Shown: positions 60,317 through 64,000 of the stretch, piece after piece
Layout: every line of letters begins with the position of its first letter
How positions within the stretch are numbered: the first letter of the stretch is position 1
Assembly (NCBI RefSeq): GCF_000001735.4
Contig: NC_003074.8
Location: 7,130,101-7,194,100, forward strand
Origin: Arabidopsis thaliana
Taxonomy: Eukaryota > Streptophyta > Magnoliopsida > Brassicales > Brassicaceae
Length of the DNA stretch: 64,000 bases
Direction of reading: 5' to 3'
Position numbers and translations under genes: made by a program
The notes under the pieces: model-generated
The model's input: the letters and a program-made list of their open reading frames with translations, nothing else
What the model was told of the DNA's origin: nothing
The model's database searches: none

Positions 60317-61585
60317 CGTTATCAATCTTTTTCTTCTTCCCCACCGCCTTGTGATTACTGGAACCGCAAGGCAGCGAGAGAGAAAAAAAAACTAGGAATC
60401 AACCAAGCCTTTTAAACAAAGACGAAGATTGATCAACGAATAAGGTTTAATGTGAAAAATCTGTAAAAAAGTATCAAAATCCAAAAGTTTAATGCAAAGA
60501 AACGAAGATGGTTGGAAAAGAAGATGTCTTAATATGAGCCTCTGGTTTAATTTGGTGGTCACGCGGAGAGACATTTAAGAATGTGTGTTAAGGCAATTGC
60601 TAATTTTGGACACAAGAGTTTCATATTTGTTGCTTAACTTTTTTTTTTTTTTTTTTTTGAGCAAATTTGTTTCCTAACTAAATAACCACCGCTTCGATTA
60701 TTTTCGATATGAAACAAACTCTGGTCATAAATTTACTCGGTGGGTTCCAGAATAATTTGGATACTAGTTCTTTGTTTTCAGTTCAGAGTTTTTGAGCTTT
60801 CTTGAATAAAGCGAATATGGATGTAGTATTATCAATTTAGTAAATTTTCAGTTTTTTTTTTGTTTTTCTTACATAAATTTTCTTACTGATTTTTATTTTA
60901 TTTACAGTTTATGTGGTAACAGTTTTTAAAATATTTTATAAGACAAGTTGTTCAATTTACCTGGAAACTTCTAGATTGAATTGGCCAAACAACTTTTACA
61001 TACATATGACGGATAATTTTGTTCATGATATCAAAAACTAAGATTTAACTTGCGGTATATAGGGAGATAATTTTGATTTCACATAATTTTGATTATATCA
61101 ATCTGTTTTGATATGTATAATATTGGTAATGTTAACAAAGTAAAATAATGAAGATTAAACCCATATTAAAGTATCTGATCAATGATATTTTAAATTTTTA
61201 ATTATCTATTTTAAAAAAATCCGCCATATAACTCATTTCGATATAAATATATCTCGTGTTATTAAACTTTCTATTAACTTTAAAATTTGAAAGTTTAAAA
61301 TTTACTATCAGAAAACTGAAATCGTAAACCATTGATATATTTTTATAAAATTGACGAAGAAGTCAACAAAAATGACATGCATGCTCCATAGAAAAAGGTT
61401 CGATGTACAATATTTCGGGGTTGATATCTTAACTTTCAAGTTCAATATTTAACCAATTGTATCGCTAACTGTGCTAAATATTTTGGTATGACTTTGCCAG
61501 TCAGTTGGTCTATTAAATATCATTTTCTTTGGGTCATAAAAACTATAACGATCTTCTTCAGCTTTCAGGCAAAAATACCAAAACC
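60317..61585. other. Divergent intergenic, COBL10 and NDR1-like promoters
   Basis: AT-rich. Four blocks upstream of the NDR1-like gene (A 60728-60850, B 60903-61003, C 61040-61200, D 61311-61548) recur downstream of it in a different order (see findings). Block D contains the pair TTGAC / GTCAA at 61351-61366 and CATGCATG at 61376-61383. A 20-base T run lies near 60639-60658. Confidence 0.6.
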
Positions 61586-62353
61586 ATGACAAAAATAGAT
61601 CCAGAAGAAGAACTTGGTCGAAAATGTTGTACCTGCTTCTTCAAGTTCATCTTCACAACTCGTCTCGGCGCTCTTATCTTATGGCTTAGTCTCCGTGCCA
61701 AGAAACCCAAATGCTCAATCCAAAACTTTTACATTCCTGCCCTCAGCAAAAACCTAAGCTCACGAGACAATACCACTCTAAATTTCATGGTTCGTTGTGA
61801 CAATCCGAATAAAGACAAAGGAATCTACTACGACGATGTCCACCTTACTTTCTCCACCATCAACACGACCACGACCAATTCATCTGATCTTGTCTTAGTC
61901 GCTAACTACACAGTGCCTAAGTTCTATCAAGGACACAAGAAGAAGGCCAAGAAGTGGGGTCAAGTTTGGCCGCTAAACAACCAGACGGTTTTACGAGCTG
62001 TTTTGCCTAATGGATCGGCGGTTTTCAGGCTGGATCTCAAGACTCATGTGAGATTCAAGATTGTTTTTTGGAAAACTAAATGGTATAGGAGAATTAAAGT
62101 TGGTGCTGATGTTGAAGTCAACGGTGATGGAGTTAAAGCTAATGAGAAAGAGATTAAGATGGAGAAATCTAATTTTTGGAAAACTCATGGATATTGGAGT
62201 GAATTTGGTTTTGACGATGATGTTGAACTCACCGGTGATGGAGCTCAAAAGAAAGGAAGTAAGACGAAGAAATCGGATTCTTCTTTACCATTAAGAAGCT
62301 CTTTTCCGATTTTTGTTTTGATGAATTTGCTCGTATTCTTTGCTATTCGTTAA
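61586..62353 (+). CDS. NDR1-like (NHL / LEA14-type) membrane protein with internal duplication
   Basis: A single exon of 255 residues from ATG 61586. The frame continues upstream only through a TTG at 61529, and this start aligns with that of NDR1. The N-terminus has CCTCFFKFIF and a membrane span (~18-38, ending LILWLSLRA). The extracellular LEA14-like domain follows, with the NDR1/HIN1 signatures KPKCSIQNFYIPAL, NPNKDKGIYYDDVHLTFS and NYTVPKFYQGHKKKAK, several N-glycosylation sites and a hydrophobic C-terminal tail (FPIFVLMNLLVFFAIR). NDR1 links the plasma membrane to the wall and is needed for resistance through CC-type NLR proteins; whether this paralogue does so is unknown. Unlike NDR1 (219 residues from memory) it contains a 36-codon internal duplication. 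From memory this is AT3G20590, with NDR1 just beyond the window. Confidence 0.88.
   Translation: MTKIDPEEELGRKCCTCFFKFIFTTRLGALILWLSLRAKKPKCSIQNFYIPALSKNLSSRDNTTLNFMVRCDNPNKDKGIYYDDVHLTFSTINTTTTNSSDLVLVANYTVPKFYQGHKKKAKKWGQVWPLNNQTVLRAVLPNGSAVFRLDLKTHVRFKIVFWKTKWYRRIKVGADVEVNGDGVKANEKEIKMEKSNFWKTHGYWSEFGFDDDVELTGDGAQKKGSKTKKSDSSLPLRSSFPIFVLMNLLVFFAIR
62066..62281 (+). repeat. 108-bp in-frame tandem duplication within the NDR1-like gene
   Basis: Copy one starts at 62066 with TTTTGGAAAACT and copy two at 62174 with the same bases, 36 codons later. Both encode FWK-T, then DVE(V/L)-(N/T)GDG, then a Lys-rich end. The copies have diverged by substitutions and small indels. Confidence 0.75.
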
Positions 62354-63607
62354 CTTGATTAGTGGTGTTTGATTTCAACTTTTGCTTTTGTTTTTGTTGA
62401 TCTTGATTATTGACTCTTTCATGAGTTTTGTTCTGTCCTAGTTCCATTTTCTTCATAGTTTCTAAATTCGACCAAGTACTCATTGCATTCCCTTGTTGTT
62501 TTTGTTTTAACTATGTACTAGTTTCCATCAATAAAATTATATTTGAAAATTAATTATCCATATTTTGTATATGTACAATTATATCATTATCTATCTGTGG
62601 TTTCAAAATCAAGGAACAAAGAACATACCACCAAAAAGAAAGTATATATATACCAATATAACCGTTCAAATACGGAAATAATTTTTTTTTTAAGTCCATA
62701 AATGACTAAGGGAACAATGATGAATAAATTCCAAAAACAATTACTAAAATTTGATATTATTATTGCAATAACGAATAAATTTATTTACTTCTCTATCACA
62801 AAATTGAAACCGTAAGCATTGCTAAATTTTTATAAAATTGACAACAAGTCAAGAAAAATGACATGCATGCTCCATAGAAGAAGGTTCGATATTTGGGGTA
62901 GTTATCTTAACTTTCAAGATCGATACTAACCAATTGAATATTGTATTGTTAACTGTGCAAAATATTTTAGTACGACTTTGCGAGTCAGTTTAGTCTGTTA
63001 AAAATTATTTTGTTTGGGTCATAAAAACTATCTATATCTTTGCATGAAACAGCACTACAGTCTACATCAGATTTATAATTTAAAAAGACGCGGTAGTATT
63101 TTAAAACATTTTGTTTCGTTTATTCATTTATTGTGAAAGTTGACATCGATTACATCAAACAATAATCTTTTCTAGATCATTTTCCTAACGAATCTATTCA
63201 GTGAACCATGTGACACAATTTACATTGGTTGGTAGTAATATAAGAATTTCACATGTGGTATATTATAAAATAATTTTAGTTTCACATAATTTTAATCAAA
63301 GAAATTTAATTTGATATGTTTAATATTAATAATGTTAAAAATATAAAATAAATATTAAAGCTTAGAGTTAATAATATTTTAAACTTTTACTATAGTTGAC
63401 ACTTTTAAAAATCTAATATAAACTATACCTGGTAAAACTAAATAGTTTAACTAAAAAATGAATCAAACAATATAAGAGATATTCAAAGCAGTTTAACAAT
63501 ATCTAGTCTTAGATTTACTCATGCGGATTCCAGAATAATTTGGATACTAGTTCTCTGTTTCAGTTCAGAGTTATTGCATTTTCATAAATAAAGCGAATAT
63601 GAATTTA

Positions 63608-63741
63608 GTTTTATCAATCTAGTAGATTTTCAGTTTTTTATTTATCAAACAATTATTTCAGTTTCTTTTTTCAGGTTTTATCAATCTAGTAGATTTTCAG
63701 TTTTTTGTTTATCAAACAATTATTTCAGTTTCTTTTTTCAG
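63608..63741. repeat. 67-bp tandem repeat, two copies
   Basis: Units 63608-63674 and 63675-63741 both begin GTTTTATCAATCTAGTAGAT and differ at a single visible position (TTTATTTATC versus TTTGTTTATC). Confidence 0.9.
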
Positions 63742-63828
63742 TTTATGTTCGATAACAATGTTTTAGATATACGATAATCAAGTAGTTCGAATTACCTTGA
63801 CATTTCTAGATTGAATTTTCCAAACAAA

Positions 63829-63832
<4 letters not shown>

Positions 63833-63859
<27 letters not shown>

Positions 63860-63860
63860 G
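63833..63860. repeat. TA microsatellite
   Basis: A run of TA dinucleotides at the right edge of block B', where similarity to the upstream copy ends. Confidence 0.8.
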
Positions 63861-64000
63861 CGGATTGCTCATTGCCATTGGTTGTGAAATCAAGAATTAA
63901 TGTGGATGGTAAGATGTAAACTTCTTACAAAAAGTCTATTTAGGAGAACGAAAACGTGTGAAGGTCTTGTTTTCCTAAGGTTTCGTTTTGGGTCTCTTTT

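Larger units (their letters stand above)
62354..64000. other. Decayed tandem copies of NDR1-like upstream sequence
   Basis: No gene to the window end. Block D' (62801-63033) matches D, C' (63240-63390) matches C, and A'B' (63511-63838) matches A and B of the region upstream of the NDR1-like gene, all in the same orientation but in the order D, C, A, B. A 67-bp tandem repeat and a TA run lie inside A'B'. Confidence 0.65.

Noticed and set aside
60317..60325. Three-residue upstream extension of COBL10
   Set aside because: It begins at TTG; the first ATG is at 60316.
61529..61585. Upstream extension of the NDR1-like frame
   Set aside because: It opens with TTG, not ATG, and adds 19 residues absent from NDR1. 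The ATG at 61586 aligns with the NDR1 start.
1..64000. tRNA genes, rRNA, CRISPR arrays, operons, riboswitches
   Set aside because: I looked for tRNA box motifs and spaced direct repeats on both strands and saw none; the sequence is a plant nuclear chromosome where CRISPR arrays and operons are not expected.

Overview
The window is plant nuclear DNA: about 64 kb of AT-rich sequence with compact multi-exon genes, GT-AG introns mostly of 70-400 bases, and chloroplast, cell-wall and secretory genes. The reconstructed proteins and their order match, from memory, the Arabidopsis thaliana chromosome 3 interval AT3G20440 to AT3G20590. I ran no database search, so locus names are recall. Exon boundaries were worked out by hand from reading frame, phase and splice dinucleotides.

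Layout: 1-264 (-) N-terminus of BE1; 623-1139 (-) short BAP31-like ER protein; 1744-2233 CACTA-like non-autonomous element; 4950-9369 (+) ERD6-like sugar transporter; 9936-10209 short inverted-repeat element; 10525-11049 (-) GRP5; about 12730-13145 second MITE-like element; 13446-20711 (+) MSH5, 34 exons; 21397-23269 (-) LPXK; 24078-26282 (-) unknown nuclear-type protein; 27826-30144 (+) PAP18; 30784-31891 (+) FAX6; 32745-35642 (+) GDPDL5; 36218-37706 (+) PBL23; 38161-43257 (+) POLIB; 43560-44231 (+) pseudogene of LTD/GDC1; 44595-47500 (-) DDL; 48130-48327 (-) RPL22-derived fragments; 50040-50631 (+) VUP-like small protein; 52082-56290 (+) PDIL5-3; 56654-57353 (-) ENODL9; 57963-60316 (-) COBL10; 61586-62353 (+) NDR1-like protein; then a decayed tandem duplication of its flank to the window end.

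The genes do not form one pathway. Several are secreted or cell-surface proteins (GRP5, GDPDL5, ENODL9, COBL10, PAP18, NDR1-like). MSH5 and POLIB act on DNA (meiotic crossover; organelle replication), LPXK on lipid A-like synthesis and DDL on small-RNA biogenesis. Neighbourhood reflects eukaryotic gene order and segmental duplication, not operons.

Most notable: two U12-type introns in MSH5; an LTD pseudogene beside POLIB, consistent with an old paralogous block shared with chromosome 1; an in-frame, spliceable 41-codon extension after the TGA of the unknown gene at 24078; an internal 36-codon duplication in the NDR1-like gene together with scrambled, gene-less copies of its upstream region; and a CACTA-like element sitting in one copy of a tandem duplication whose other copy approximates the empty site. 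I found no new multi-gene system.
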